Assembly: GCF_001421245.1 (NCBI RefSeq)
Contig: NZ_LMKE01000001.1
Coordinates: 473,053-532,579, forward strand
Source of the DNA: Sphingomonas sp. Leaf10
GTDB taxonomy: Bacteria; Pseudomonadota; Alphaproteobacteria; Sphingomonadales; Sphingomonadaceae
DNA: 59,527 nucleotides
Direction of reading: 5' to 3'
Positions within the stretch are counted from its first letter, which is position 1; the number at the start of each line of letters is the position of its first letter. The position numbers were made by a program, and so were the translations under genes. This document shows, piece by piece, positions 9,409 through 18,722 of this stretch. The notes beneath the pieces are model-generated. The model was not told the origin of the DNA and searched no databases. It saw nothing but the letters and a program-made list of their open reading frames with translations.

Positions 9409-12400
9409 ATGACGTCGTTCGCCAACATCCGTGGAGCGAGGCTGCGCGCCGCCGCATCGGGCTTGGCCCTGATCGTTGCACTGGGCAGCGCACCGGCCTT
9501 CGCACAGGTCGCACCGGAAGAAGGCAACGCAGCGACCACCGATCAGGTCCGCACGTCGCCGACCGATCCGTTGGCCGAAGAGGGCGAGATCATCGTCACC
9601 GGTACCCGCGCGTCGCTGCAATCGGCCATCGCTCGCAAGAAGAATGCCGACACCGTCGTCGACAGTATCGTCGCCGACGACATCGCCAGCTTCCCGGACA
9701 AGAATGTCGGCGAAGCACTGGCGCGCGTCACCGGCGTCCAGTTGCAGCGCGATTTCGGCGAAGGTTCGAAAGTCTCGATCCGTGGCGTCGAGCCCGACCT
9801 TAACCGCATCGAAATCAACGGCGTCAGTCAGCAGAGCGCCGGCGGTGACCGCAGCGGTGACTTCCGCGAACTCGCCGTCGAACTGGTCAAATCGATCGAC
9901 GTGTACAAGGGCTATACCGTCGACTTGACCGAAGGCGGCATCGGCGGAACGGTCAAGGTGGAAACCCGCCGGCCGCTGGAGCTCGTCAAGCCGATCTTCA
10001 GCGTCACGGCCGCTGCGCAGCGGCTGAACCTGGTCGAGAAATGGCGCCCCCGTCTGAACCTGATCGCGGGCCGATCGGACTTGCTCGACGGCAAGCTGGG
10101 CGTCCTGTTCAACGTCACCCACAGTGTCGTCGATACCCGTGGCGATTCGGTCGCCAACACCAATTGGCAGCGCATCTTCGATTTCGATCGGTCGAACGAA
10201 AAGACCGTTGCCGATCCGAATTACGCGTCGTTCAACACCTATGAAAGTTGCGCCAACACCACCGGCACTTCCGCGGCGAACGCGACCGCCAATCGCCTGG
10301 CCTGCGAAACGCAATTCTTCGACTGGTCGCCCGGCTCGGTACGGTATCGCAATCAGGAGCGGACCGACGCGCGCACCTCGCTCGACTTCCAGCTTCAGTA
10401 TCAGTTTTTCGACAATTTTTCGGCTTGGGGTCAGGCACAGCTCAACCTGCGTAATCAGGAACTGCGCGATACCAACTATGCGGTCAATTTGGGCGGCGGA
10501 TCGGGCAGTTCGATCGATCTGACGCGCTTCAATCTCGATGCTCCGCTGGCCGCCAATGCGCGCGGCGGTACGTCGCGCGCGCGCCCGACGCTCAGCACCG
10601 TTACGACCGAGGGGCATGTCCTGACCAGCTGGACGACGGCGCTGAACGGAGCGACGACCGGCGCCAGCGGCGCAATCGTCAACTCGGCTGGCGCGAGCAA
10701 CATCGTCGGCGTCCAGCGCCGTGACTTTTCCTATGACGAAGAGTCGCGCTATTATCAGACGGGGTTCAAATGGGACCTCGACCGGATGAACATGGTATTC
10801 CTCGCGTCGCGGTCCGAGGCGAAGCGGCAGAACGAGACGAACCTAGTCGCGATCACTACCGGCGTGTCGGGTATCACCGTCGACCGCCGCAACGCGGACG
10901 GGCTGCCGATCATCACCTTCCCCAGCAGCTTCGATCCTGCCAACATCGCAAACTATGGCGACTTCACCCGGCGCGGCGCAAACGGGCAGTTGCTCGTGCA
11001 GCTTGGCCCATCGGTGCAATATCGCCCCAGTCAGAGCGACGTTAGCGAAGACCAGCTGAAGATGGACGTCGACTATGATCTCGACTTCGGGCTGCTGAAG
11101 AGCCTCGAATTCGGTGGTCAGTATCGCGATCAGAACCTGACCTTCTACAATAACGGTGGTGCTCGCCTGTTGCGTCCAGAGGTGCGTGCGCCAAATGGCA
11201 CGATCACGCAAAGCGCACTCTATCAGTATAACAACAACGTCTCGCTGAATACGGTGATCGGCTCACCGCCCGCGACCGGTCCGGCAGCGAACACCTATTA
11301 CTTCACGCAAGCACAGTATCAGCAATTCCTGCAACTGAACGGTGGCGTCACCGGCGGTGCTCCGCTGTTCGGCGGTATTAAGGGCCTTGACGGAGCGCCC
11401 GAGCGACTGGCGCAGCCGCTATTCGATTACGGCAACCTGTCGCGCTATTACGATCTGTCGGGGTTCAATCAATCGCGCGTGCGCTTTGCCGATGGACTGC
11501 CGCAGATCCCGGGCTACATTATCAATGAAAAGATCGTCGCTGGTTATCTGAAGTTCAACATGGCGACGGAAGTGTTCGGCATGCCGCTGACCGGTAATGC
11601 CGGGATCCGCTACACCTATACCCGTGATGCATCGCAGAGCGCGAACACCCGCCGCGAAAACCGGGTTCGTCCGGGAACCGGGGTGAACGGCATCGCGCCG
11701 GTCATCGAAACGGTAGTGACCGCCGTCCAGGAAGTCACACTGACGAACGATTATCACGACTGGTTACCGGCGGTGAACCTTTCGCTTGAAGCGCGGCCGA
11801 ACCTGTTCGTTCGGGCAACCTATGCCAAGAACCTCGCCCGGCCGAAGCCAAGCGATCTTTCGCCAGCGATCAACTGCGTCATCGATACGGCCGATACGAT
11901 CCCCGGTGCCGATGCTTGCGGTGCGGGGAATCCATTCCTGCAACCATATCGTGCCGATCAATATGACCTGAACGCCGCATGGTATCCGAATTCCGATACG
12001 ATCGTCAGCATCGGCTACTATTACAAGGATATCAAAAGCTTCGTCCTGTCGCCGACCACGCGTGAGAATGTCGACCTGTTCGGCGACGGCTTGCTATACA
12101 CGGTTCGCCAACCGATCAACGGCTTCGGTGCGAAGCTCGACGGGTTCGAACTGAGCGCGCAGACGGCGTTCACGTTCCTGCCGGCACCGTTCGACGGCTT
12201 TGGTGCGACTGGTAACTTCACCTTTAGCCGTTCGCTCAACAACGTGCTGACCAACCAGGCGACGGGCGAGCCGCTGAACGCCTTTCCCGGCCTGTCGAAG
12301 TTCACCTACAATGCCAGCTTCTATTACGACAAGAACTGGCTGAACGCGCGTGTGAACTATAACCGGCGGACGGGTTGGCTACTGACGCCGGCGGATACGG

Positions 12401-12606
12401 CAGTCGGCAACAATCCGGTGTTCCGCGAAGGCGAATCCTATGTCGATGCGAAGGTGACGTTCCGCATCACGCCGCAATACAGCATCTGGTTCGAGGCGCT
12501 GAACCTGACGAACGAACTGTCGCGCTTCTATGTCGATCGTGCCCGCCCGATCGAATATAGCGATTTCGGTCGCCGGATATTCATCGGCGCACAGTTCAAG
12601 CTGTGA
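9409..12606 (+). CDS. TonB-dependent outer-membrane receptor
   Basis: A 1065-residue receptor with a cleavable signal peptide ending at APAFA. EIIVTGTRASLQSAI is the TonB-box region, followed by the plug domain (ADDIASFPDKNVGEALARVTGVQ, then SIRGVEP and RIEINGV) and a long 22-strand-type barrel ending in GAQFKL. This subtype (TIGR01782-like) is common in sugar-import loci of Caulobacter and sphingomonads. A strong GAGGAGGGG ribosome site precedes the ATG. It is divergent from PL11 and coupled (GTGA) to the next gene. It most likely imports rhamnogalacturonan oligosaccharides; substrate is inferred from neighbours. Confidence 0.95.
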   Translation: MTSFANIRGARLRAAASGLALIVALGSAPAFAQVAPEEGNAATTDQVRTSPTDPLAEEGEIIVTGTRASLQSAIARKKNADTVVDSIVADDIASFPDKNVGEALARVTGVQLQRDFGEGSKVSIRGVEPDLNRIEINGVSQQSAGGDRSGDFRELAVELVKSIDVYKGYTVDLTEGGIGGTVKVETRRPLELVKPIFSVTAAAQRLNLVEKWRPRLNLIAGRSDLLDGKLGVLFNVTHSVVDTRGDSVANTNWQRIFDFDRSNEKTVADPNYASFNTYESCANTTGTSAANATANRLACETQFFDWSPGSVRYRNQERTDARTSLDFQLQYQFFDNFSAWGQAQLNLRNQELRDTNYAVNLGGGSGSSIDLTRFNLDAPLAANARGGTSRARPTLSTVTTEGHVLTSWTTALNGATTGASGAIVNSAGASNIVGVQRRDFSYDEESRYYQTGFKWDLDRMNMVFLASRSEAKRQNETNLVAITTGVSGITVDRRNADGLPIITFPSSFDPANIANYGDFTRRGANGQLLVQLGPSVQYRPSQSDVSEDQLKMDVDYDLDFGLLKSLEFGGQYRDQNLTFYNNGGARLLRPEVRAPNGTITQSALYQYNNNVSLNTVIGSPPATGPAANTYYFTQAQYQQFLQLNGGVTGGAPLFGGIKGLDGAPERLAQPLFDYGNLSRYYDLSGFNQSRVRFADGLPQIPGYIINEKIVAGYLKFNMATEVFGMPLTGNAGIRYTYTRDASQSANTRRENRVRPGTGVNGIAPVIETVVTAVQEVTLTNDYHDWLPAVNLSLEARPNLFVRATYAKNLARPKPSDLSPAINCVIDTADTIPGADACGAGNPFLQPYRADQYDLNAAWYPNSDTIVSIGYYYKDIKSFVLSPTTRENVDLFGDGLLYTVRQPINGFGAKLDGFELSAQTAFTFLPAPFDGFGATGNFTFSRSLNNVLTNQATGEPLNAFPGLSKFTYNASFYYDKNWLNARVNYNRRTGWLLTPADTAVGNNPVFREGESYVDAKVTFRITPQYSIWFEALNLTNELSRFYVDRARPIEYSDFGRRIFIGAQFKL

Positions 12607-13292
12607 CGAAATTGGTCGGCCGCGTCGTTGAACCTCGCGGCCGGCCGGCATGGGTGGCACTCGCGCTGTTGGCCATGGGTTGCGTCGATCCCGGCGTCCG
12701 GTCCCCGGCCTGGCGCACCGAAGCGGAATCGCCACAGGCACAAGTCCGTTACCTTCCGGGCGGCGTGATCGATATCGACACGCCGCGCGGGCTGACGCTC
12801 TGGTATCCCGACCGGCTCGACGGTCCGGTGCGGATCGCGTTCGATGCCATGGCGGTCTCGGTGGGTGGACCGAACGATCAGGTGAGCGATCTCAACGCCT
12901 TCTGGATGGCGACCGATCCGGCGGTGTCCGATGGGTCGGTCTTTGCCAAAGCACGCGACGGTCGGTTCGAGGCGTATGACACGCTGACCACCTATTATGT
13001 CGGCATCGGCGGCAACCGGAACACGACCACGCGCATGCGGCGCTATACCGGCCATGCGGGGGACCGACCGCTGCTGCCCGAACATGACCGGCGCGACCCT
13101 CCCGCGCTGTTGCGAGCCAATCGCTGGACCCGCATCGTACTGATCGCCGATGGCGGGCGTATCGCGGTGGAGCGCGATGGGCGCGTGCTGTTCACGATGA
13201 CCGACACCGCGCCCTATCGCAGCGGCTGGTTCGCGCTGCGCACGACGCAGAGCCATCTGCGCATTCGTCGGGTGACGATTTCCCGACCCTGA
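12603..13292 (+). CDS. DUF6250-type protein of pectin loci
   Basis: A 229-residue protein with a start GTG overlapping the receptor's stop. An N-terminal hydrophobic stretch ends in LLAMGC, a weak lipobox, so it may be a lipoprotein. The rest (GGVIDIDTPRGLTLWYPDRL, FDAMAVSVGGPNDQVSDLNAFWM, YYVGIGGNRNTTTRMRRY, FALRTTQSHLRIR) matches the concanavalin-like DUF6250 family as I know it. Members sit in rhamnogalacturonan loci, which points to a glycan-binding or hydrolytic role. Function is not established. Confidence 0.8.
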   Translation: MTKLVGRVVEPRGRPAWVALALLAMGCVDPGVRSPAWRTEAESPQAQVRYLPGGVIDIDTPRGLTLWYPDRLDGPVRIAFDAMAVSVGGPNDQVSDLNAFWMATDPAVSDGSVFAKARDGRFEAYDTLTTYYVGIGGNRNTTTRMRRYTGHAGDRPLLPEHDRRDPPALLRANRWTRIVLIADGGRIAVERDGRVLFTMTDTAPYRSGWFALRTTQSHLRIRRVTISRP

Positions 13293-13309
13293 CCATCGGA
13301 GATACGACC

Positions 13310-15991
13310 ATGCCGATCACTCGACGCGGCCTGATGGGCGCGACCATGTTAGCGGCGGGTTTACGTAGCCTGCCGACATTTGCCGCCCCCGCCGGGCAGC
13401 GGCGACCGGTCAACGCGCGGGCCAATTGGGTCGAAGGGCACCCGCCCGCCGCGCACGCCGGGCAGACTTTTGGCATGGCGTGGCCGCGCGGTCGGGTGTC
13501 GGCGCGGCGGGGCTGGACGGTCAGCGACGCTGCCGGCCGGCCCTTGCCCGCGCAAAGCTGGGTCACGGCGACCTGGCCCGATGGCAGTGTCAAATGGACC
13601 GCCCATGCCCTGCCCGCCGATACGACACTTGGCGCGTTGATCGTGGTCGGACCGGGCCGGGCGACGCCGCCCGAAGCGCCGGTGCGGGTCGAGGAACGCG
13701 CTGACACCATCCTCATCGTGACCGGCGACCATCGCTGGGAAATTGGTCGCAGTGGCGACGCTTTCGTTCGTCGCGCGACCTGTGGCGACCGCATGGTCCT
13801 GCGCGACGCGGCGCTGGTCGCCGAGTTGCGGCAGGGCTCACCCGAAGGCCCGCGCCTGCCGCTCAGGGGCCGTATCGACCGAGTGACCGTCGAGCAACGC
13901 GGGCCGGTGCGCGCGGTGGTGAAGGTGGAGGGCTATCATGTCGGCCCCGGACAGCGGGTGCTGCCGTTCGTCGTCCGCCTCTATGCCTATGCGGGATCGC
14001 CGGGGCTGCGGATCGTCCACAGCTTCGTCCATGACGTCGATCCGGCGGCATGGTTCGTGTCGGGGATCGGGCTGTCCACCGCCGTACCGATGGCCGCGCC
14101 GCTCCACGATCGTCATGTCCGCATCGCGCTGGACGACAAGGTGATGTTCGTCGAGGCGATACGCCCCTTGACCGGACTGCGGCGCGATCCGGGGGAAGCG
14201 ACGCGTGCAGCGCAGATTGCCGGTCGGGCGACGCCGCCCCCGTCGGCGATGGCGAAACCCGTCGGCGATCTGCTGGAACGGATACCGGCTTGGGGGGAGT
14301 TGTCGCTGGGGCAATTCTCTGCCCAAGGCTTTACGCTCCGCAAGCGGACGGGGCCGGACCATGGCTGGATCGACGCGGCGGAGGGTGGTCGGGCGCCCGG
14401 CTTCGCCTATGTCGGGTCGCCGCAGGGGGGCGCCGCGATTGGCGCCCGCTGGTTCTGGCAACGGCATCCGAGCGAGATCGCGGTGACGAACGCGACGGGC
14501 GACAGCGCCTACCTGACGCTGTGGCTCTGGTCGCCGCGCGCGGGCGCGATGGACCTGCGATCCTATCGCGGCGTGATGGGGATGGAGGGGTATGATGCGC
14601 AGAATGAAGGGCTGGCGGTAACCTACGAGGATTACGAGCAGGGTTGGGACAGCGCCACCGCCATCGCTCGCACCAGCGAGTTGATGTTGTGGGCATTCGA
14701 TGCGACGCCGCCGACCGACCGGTTGCAGGCGCTGGCCGCGATCACCGCCGATGCGCCGCAACTGGTTGCCGATCCGGCCGGGCTGCATGCCGCGGGGGTG
14801 TTCGGCCATTGGAGCCTGCCCGACCGCTCGACGCCCAACCGGACCGCGATCGAGGACCAACTGGTCCATCTGGTCGATTTCTATGCGGGAGAGGTCGATC
14901 GACGTCACTGGTACGGCTTTTGGAACCATGGCGACGTCATGCACAGCTATGATTCCGATCGCCATCAATGGCGATACGACATCGGCGGCTTTGCTTGGGC
15001 CAACAGCGAATTGTCGCCCGATCTGTGGCTGTGGATGCAGGCGCTGCGTACCGGTGGTGGGCAGGCATATCGCCTGGCGGAGGCGATGACCCGCCATACC
15101 GGCGAGGTCGACGTGTATCATCTCGGCCGTTTCCGAGGGCTGGGCACGCGCCACGGCGTGCAGCACTTCAGTGACAGTTCCAAACAACCCCGGGTCAGCA
15201 ACGCCGCCTACCGCCGAATCTACTATTACCTGACTGCCGACGAACGGGTCGGTGACCTTATGCGCGACCTGCTGACATCGGACCGCACGTTGGAGACGGT
15301 AGAGATCGGCCGCAAGGTTCCGGGCGGCGAGCGTCCCGACCTGCCGGACGGTGTGATCGAAATGTCGTTCGGGACGGTATGGTGTTCGCTGGCCGCCGCA
15401 TGGCTGACCGAATGGGAACGTACCGGCGATCGGCGTTGGCGCGACCGGTTGATTGCCGGCATGGATAGTATCGGTCGGCTGAAGAATGGCTGGATCGCCG
15501 GCAGCGCTCCCTATGATCTGGCCAGTGGGCGGTTCGTCGGGCCGGGCGACAAGGTGTCGATTTCGCATTTGAACGCGGTCTTCGGCGCGGTCGAGATCAA
15601 CGCGGAACTTCTGCAACTGCTCGACGTGCCGCGCTATCGGCGGGCATGGCTCGATTATTGCCGCTATTACAACGCGCCGCGTGCGGCGTTCGAAACGCGC
15701 TTCGGACCGCGCAAGGGATCGGAAAACTTGGCCGAAGCGCATTCGCGGCTAACCGCCTTCGCGGCATGGGCTGAATCCGACCCGAGCCTTGCGACCCGCG
15801 CATCGAACGAATTCTTTGCCGGCAGGGCGGGCCTTGGCACACGCATGGGCGATCCACGGCATGCACCTCCCGGTGGCATCGTCGAATGGCCGGGGATCAG
15901 TACCAACGCCGCGTCGCAATGGGGACTGGCTGCCATTGAAAATCTGGCACTGATCCCTGCCGCGATCGATGTCGGCAAGCTGCGGTCCTGA
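13310..15991 (+). CDS. Exo-rhamnogalacturonan lyase family protein (PL26-like)
   Basis: An 893-residue exported protein. It has a twin-arginine-like signal (MPITRRGLMGATMLAAGLRS) and a GGAG eight bases before the ATG. N-terminal sequence (WVEGHPPAAHAGQTFGMAWPRG, SWVTATWPDGSVKW) matches the PcRGLX-type exo-rhamnogalacturonan lyase family, which releases unsaturated disaccharides from chain ends. It ends the plus-strand operon with the receptor and DUF6250 genes. Together with PL11 it gives the locus endo- and exo-acting lyases. I place it by resemblance to the family; catalytic residues were not mapped. Confidence 0.82.
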   Translation: MPITRRGLMGATMLAAGLRSLPTFAAPAGQRRPVNARANWVEGHPPAAHAGQTFGMAWPRGRVSARRGWTVSDAAGRPLPAQSWVTATWPDGSVKWTAHALPADTTLGALIVVGPGRATPPEAPVRVEERADTILIVTGDHRWEIGRSGDAFVRRATCGDRMVLRDAALVAELRQGSPEGPRLPLRGRIDRVTVEQRGPVRAVVKVEGYHVGPGQRVLPFVVRLYAYAGSPGLRIVHSFVHDVDPAAWFVSGIGLSTAVPMAAPLHDRHVRIALDDKVMFVEAIRPLTGLRRDPGEATRAAQIAGRATPPPSAMAKPVGDLLERIPAWGELSLGQFSAQGFTLRKRTGPDHGWIDAAEGGRAPGFAYVGSPQGGAAIGARWFWQRHPSEIAVTNATGDSAYLTLWLWSPRAGAMDLRSYRGVMGMEGYDAQNEGLAVTYEDYEQGWDSATAIARTSELMLWAFDATPPTDRLQALAAITADAPQLVADPAGLHAAGVFGHWSLPDRSTPNRTAIEDQLVHLVDFYAGEVDRRHWYGFWNHGDVMHSYDSDRHQWRYDIGGFAWANSELSPDLWLWMQALRTGGGQAYRLAEAMTRHTGEVDVYHLGRFRGLGTRHGVQHFSDSSKQPRVSNAAYRRIYYYLTADERVGDLMRDLLTSDRTLETVEIGRKVPGGERPDLPDGVIEMSFGTVWCSLAAAWLTEWERTGDRRWRDRLIAGMDSIGRLKNGWIAGSAPYDLASGRFVGPGDKVSISHLNAVFGAVEINAELLQLLDVPRYRRAWLDYCRYYNAPRAAFETRFGPRKGSENLAEAHSRLTAFAAWAESDPSLATRASNEFFAGRAGLGTRMGDPRHAPPGGIVEWPGISTNAASQWGLAAIENLALIPAAIDVGKLRS

Positions 15992-16154
15992 CGCCAAGCC
16001 AATGCGAAATTCCGTTCATCGAAGGTGCAGGTCACCGCGCGCATCAGCGAACGTTGCGCGGCTATGGTGCGCGTGCTAACGGCGCGCGATCAAACCATTG
16101 GGACGCGGTCGACATGACCAATATCGTTGCCACTTCGGCGCGGTCCACGCGCCC

Positions 16155-18080
16155 GTGATCTTTTCCCAAGAGGCTTCCGGCGAAGCCACCGACCTTCCCG
16201 TCGAGGGACCGGGCCATCACGGCCCTGCGCAGTCGCTTGCCAAGCTGTCGCTCGGCGCGCTCGGTATCGTCTATGGCGATATCGGCACCTCGCCGCTCTA
16301 TGCGATGAAGGAGACGTTCGTCGGGCACCACCGGTTGCCGGTCGATCAGGTCAACATCTTCGGTGTGGTCAGCCTTGTCTTTTGGTCGTTGATGCTGATC
16401 GTGACGTTGAAATACGTCTTTATCATCATGCGCGCCGACAATAACGGCGAGGGCGGCAGCCTTGCGCTGCTGGCGCTGATCCAGCGCAAGACCGGCGGTG
16501 GACGCTGGACGTCGAGCCTCGTCATTTTGGGCGTGCTCGCCACCGCCCTGTTCTTCGGCGACTGTATGATCACGCCGGCCGTGTCGGTGTTGTCGGCGGT
16601 CGAGGGGCTGGCGACGGTCAATGCCGGCTTCGATCCGTTCGTGATTCCGATCGCGGTCGTCATCATGATCGCGCTGTTCTGGCTGCAAGCCGTCGGGACA
16701 GCGGGGGTGGGGCGGCTGTTCGGTCCGATCATGATCGCCTATTTCGTCACGCTGACCGGGCTGGGCATCCTCAACATCCTCGAACGGCCGGAGATCGTGC
16801 AGGCGCTGAACCCTATCTGGGCAGTGCGATTCTTTGCGCAGGACGGCCTTCTCGCGTTTCTGGCGCTCGGGTCGGTCGTGCTGTCGGTGACGGGGGCCGA
16901 GGCGCTCTATGCCGATATGGGGCATTTCGGACGTCGGCCGATTTCGATCGCGTGGCTCTACTGCGTGTTTCCGGCGCTGATGCTGAACTATCTGGGGCAG
17001 GGGGCGCTGCTTCTCGCAAACCCCGATGCGGCGTCCAACCCGTTCTTCTTCATGGCATCGGAAGATTTCCGGTTGCCGCTGGTGATCTTGGCGACGCTCG
17101 CGACGATCATCGCCAGCCAAGCGGTCATCACCGGCGCCTTCTCTGTGGTGCAGCAGGCGGTCCAGCTTGGGCTGATGCCGCGCCTTCGTATCGAGCATAC
17201 CAGCGCCGATGCGGCCGGGCAGATCTACATCCCGGCGGTCAACTGGGCGTTGCTCGTCATGGTGCTACTGCTGATTTTCGGGTTCCAGGAGTCATCCAAT
17301 CTCGCGGCGGCGTACGGCATCGCGGTGACCGGTACGATGTTCATCAGCACTTGCATGATCGCGGTGCTGATCAAACGCGTCTGGAACTGGCCGATCGCGG
17401 CGGTCGCCGGGTTCATGGCGATCTTCCTGTGCATCGATGGCGCCTATTTCGCGTCGAACCTGACCAAGGTTCCCGATGGTGGGTGGTTCCCGCTGCTGGT
17501 CGGTATCGTCGTCTTCGTCCTGCTCACGACCTGGGCAAAGGGGCGCAAGCTGATGATCGAGCGGATGCGCGAGGCGGCGATGCCGATCAAGGTGTTCATC
17601 CAGTCGGCAGCGAGTTCGGCGACCCGCGTGCCCGGCACCGCGGTGTTCATGACCTCTACACCCGAAGGCGTGCCGCACGCGCTGTTGCACAACCTGAAGC
17701 ATAACAAGGTGTTGCACGACCGCGTCATCCTGTTGACCGTCAAGATTGCCGATACGCCCTATGTCGACCCCGAAGTACGGACCAAGACCGAGGATCTGGG
17801 GCAGGGCTTCCACCGCATGATCCTGAAATTCGGGTTCATGCAGGATCCGGACGTTCCGGGCGCGCTGAAGGCGGTCGGGTGCTGCGGCGGTGACTTCCGG
17901 ATGATGGATACCAGCTTCTTCCTCGCACGGCAGACGCTGTTGCCGTCGTCGCGGCCGGGCATGATGATCTGGCGCGAAAAACTGTTCGCGTGGATGCTCC
18001 AAAATTCGGAAAGCGCGATGGAGTTCTTCCGCCTGCCGACCAACCGCGTCGTCGAGCTGGGCAGTCAGGTCGAGATTTGA
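16155..18080 (+). CDS. kup: Kup-type potassium/proton symporter
   Basis: A polytopic inner-membrane protein of about 641 residues that takes up potassium with protons. The hallmark [23 protein letters not shown] is near the N-terminus, followed by about 12 hydrophobic segments and a soluble C-terminal domain. I chose the GTG at 16155; a TTG at 16098 would add 19 residues that do not resemble the family. A 14-codon reading frame (16114-16158) overlaps this GTG start. It shares a TTGA overlap with the next gene. Not part of the pectin locus. Confidence 0.93.
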   Translation: MIFSQEASGEATDLPVEGPGHHGPAQSLAKLSLGALGIVYGDIGTSPLYAMKETFVGHHRLPVDQVNIFGVVSLVFWSLMLIVTLKYVFIIMRADNNGEGGSLALLALIQRKTGGGRWTSSLVILGVLATALFFGDCMITPAVSVLSAVEGLATVNAGFDPFVIPIAVVIMIALFWLQAVGTAGVGRLFGPIMIAYFVTLTGLGILNILERPEIVQALNPIWAVRFFAQDGLLAFLALGSVVLSVTGAEALYADMGHFGRRPISIAWLYCVFPALMLNYLGQGALLLANPDAASNPFFFMASEDFRLPLVILATLATIIASQAVITGAFSVVQQAVQLGLMPRLRIEHTSADAAGQIYIPAVNWALLVMVLLLIFGFQESSNLAAAYGIAVTGTMFISTCMIAVLIKRVWNWPIAAVAGFMAIFLCIDGAYFASNLTKVPDGGWFPLLVGIVVFVLLTTWAKGRKLMIERMREAAMPIKVFIQSAASSATRVPGTAVFMTSTPEGVPHALLHNLKHNKVLHDRVILLTVKIADTPYVDPEVRTKTEDLGQGFHRMILKFGFMQDPDVPGALKAVGCCGGDFRMMDTSFFLARQTLLPSSRPGMMIWREKLFAWMLQNSESAMEFFRLPTNRVVELGSQVEI

Positions 18081-18595
18081 CCGACGGTCCCGGCCCCGCC
18101 CCGATCATCGTGACCGCCCTGTTTGGCCATGAGGATCAGGCGTGGTTCGATCGGCAACGTCGCGCCTATTTTCCGCCGGAGCGCAACGTGCTGGCGGCGC
18201 ACTGCACGATGTTCCACCATCTCGCGCCGGAACTGGGCGCGGAACTGAAGCAACGGCTGAACGCAGCGACGCGCGGACAGCAGGCGCCAGTCGCGCGGGT
18301 CGGCGGTCTCATGAATTTGGGGCGCGGTGTCGCTTATCGAGTCGAGTCGCCCGAGCTAGAGGCGGTCCGTGCCGATTTGGCGGAGGCATTTGCCTCCATG
18401 CTGGTACCGCAAGATCGTGCGGGGTGGCGACCACACGTGACGATCCAGAACAAGGTTGAATCCGCCGAAGCGAAGGCGTTGCTGGCGACTTTATCTGCCG
18501 GATTCACACCACGACCGGTCAAAATCGCGGGCTTGGCGAGCTGGTGGTATCGCGGCGGACCGTGGGAAGCATTTTCTCGACACATGTTCGCTTGA
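18077..18595 (+). CDS. 2'-5' RNA ligase (LigT)-superfamily protein
   Basis: A 172-residue protein. The TTG start at 18077 overlaps the kup stop (TTGA). The two catalytic HxT motifs of the 2H phosphoesterase fold are present: HCTMFHH near residue 38 and HVTIQNK near residue 117. Members hydrolyse or ligate 2'-5' or cyclic phosphate RNA bonds; the physiological substrate of this subgroup is unknown. Core gene, directly upstream of the tRNA used as an integration site. Confidence 0.83.
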   Translation: MTDGPGPAPIIVTALFGHEDQAWFDRQRRAYFPPERNVLAAHCTMFHHLAPELGAELKQRLNAATRGQQAPVARVGGLMNLGRGVAYRVESPELEAVRADLAEAFASMLVPQDRAGWRPHVTIQNKVESAEAKALLATLSAGFTPRPVKIAGLASWWYRGGPWEAFSRHMFA

Positions 18596-18645
18596 CCAGC
18601 GTGATTCCCGTTCGTATAGGGCCGCCTCCCGACGGGAAGTGGCGG

Positions 18646-18722
18646 GGCGAAGTAGCTCAGTTGGTTAGAGCACGGGAATCATAATCCTGGGGTCGGGGGT
18701 TCAAATCCCTCCTTCGCTACCA
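18646..18722 (+). tRNA. tRNA-Met (CAT), integration target
   Basis: Full cloverleaf of 77 nt: acceptor GGCGAAG with CTTCGCT (G-U first pair), D-arm with AGCTCAGTTGGTTAGAGC, anticodon loop ATCATAA (anticodon CAT at 18680-18682), T-arm GGGGG-TTCAAAT-CCCTC, discriminator A and encoded CCA. The sequence looks like elongator Met rather than Ile-CAT, but this cannot be settled by eye. The element at 18723-40855 is inserted at its 3' end. Confidence 0.95.

Noticed and set aside
13838..15742. 634-codon frame opposite the exo-lyase
   Set aside because: Shadow frame; the plus-strand protein has a signal peptide and family motifs.
16114..16158. 14-codon leader peptide before kup
   Set aside because: Overlaps the chosen GTG start, but has no clear ribosome site or regulatory codon run; more likely chance.
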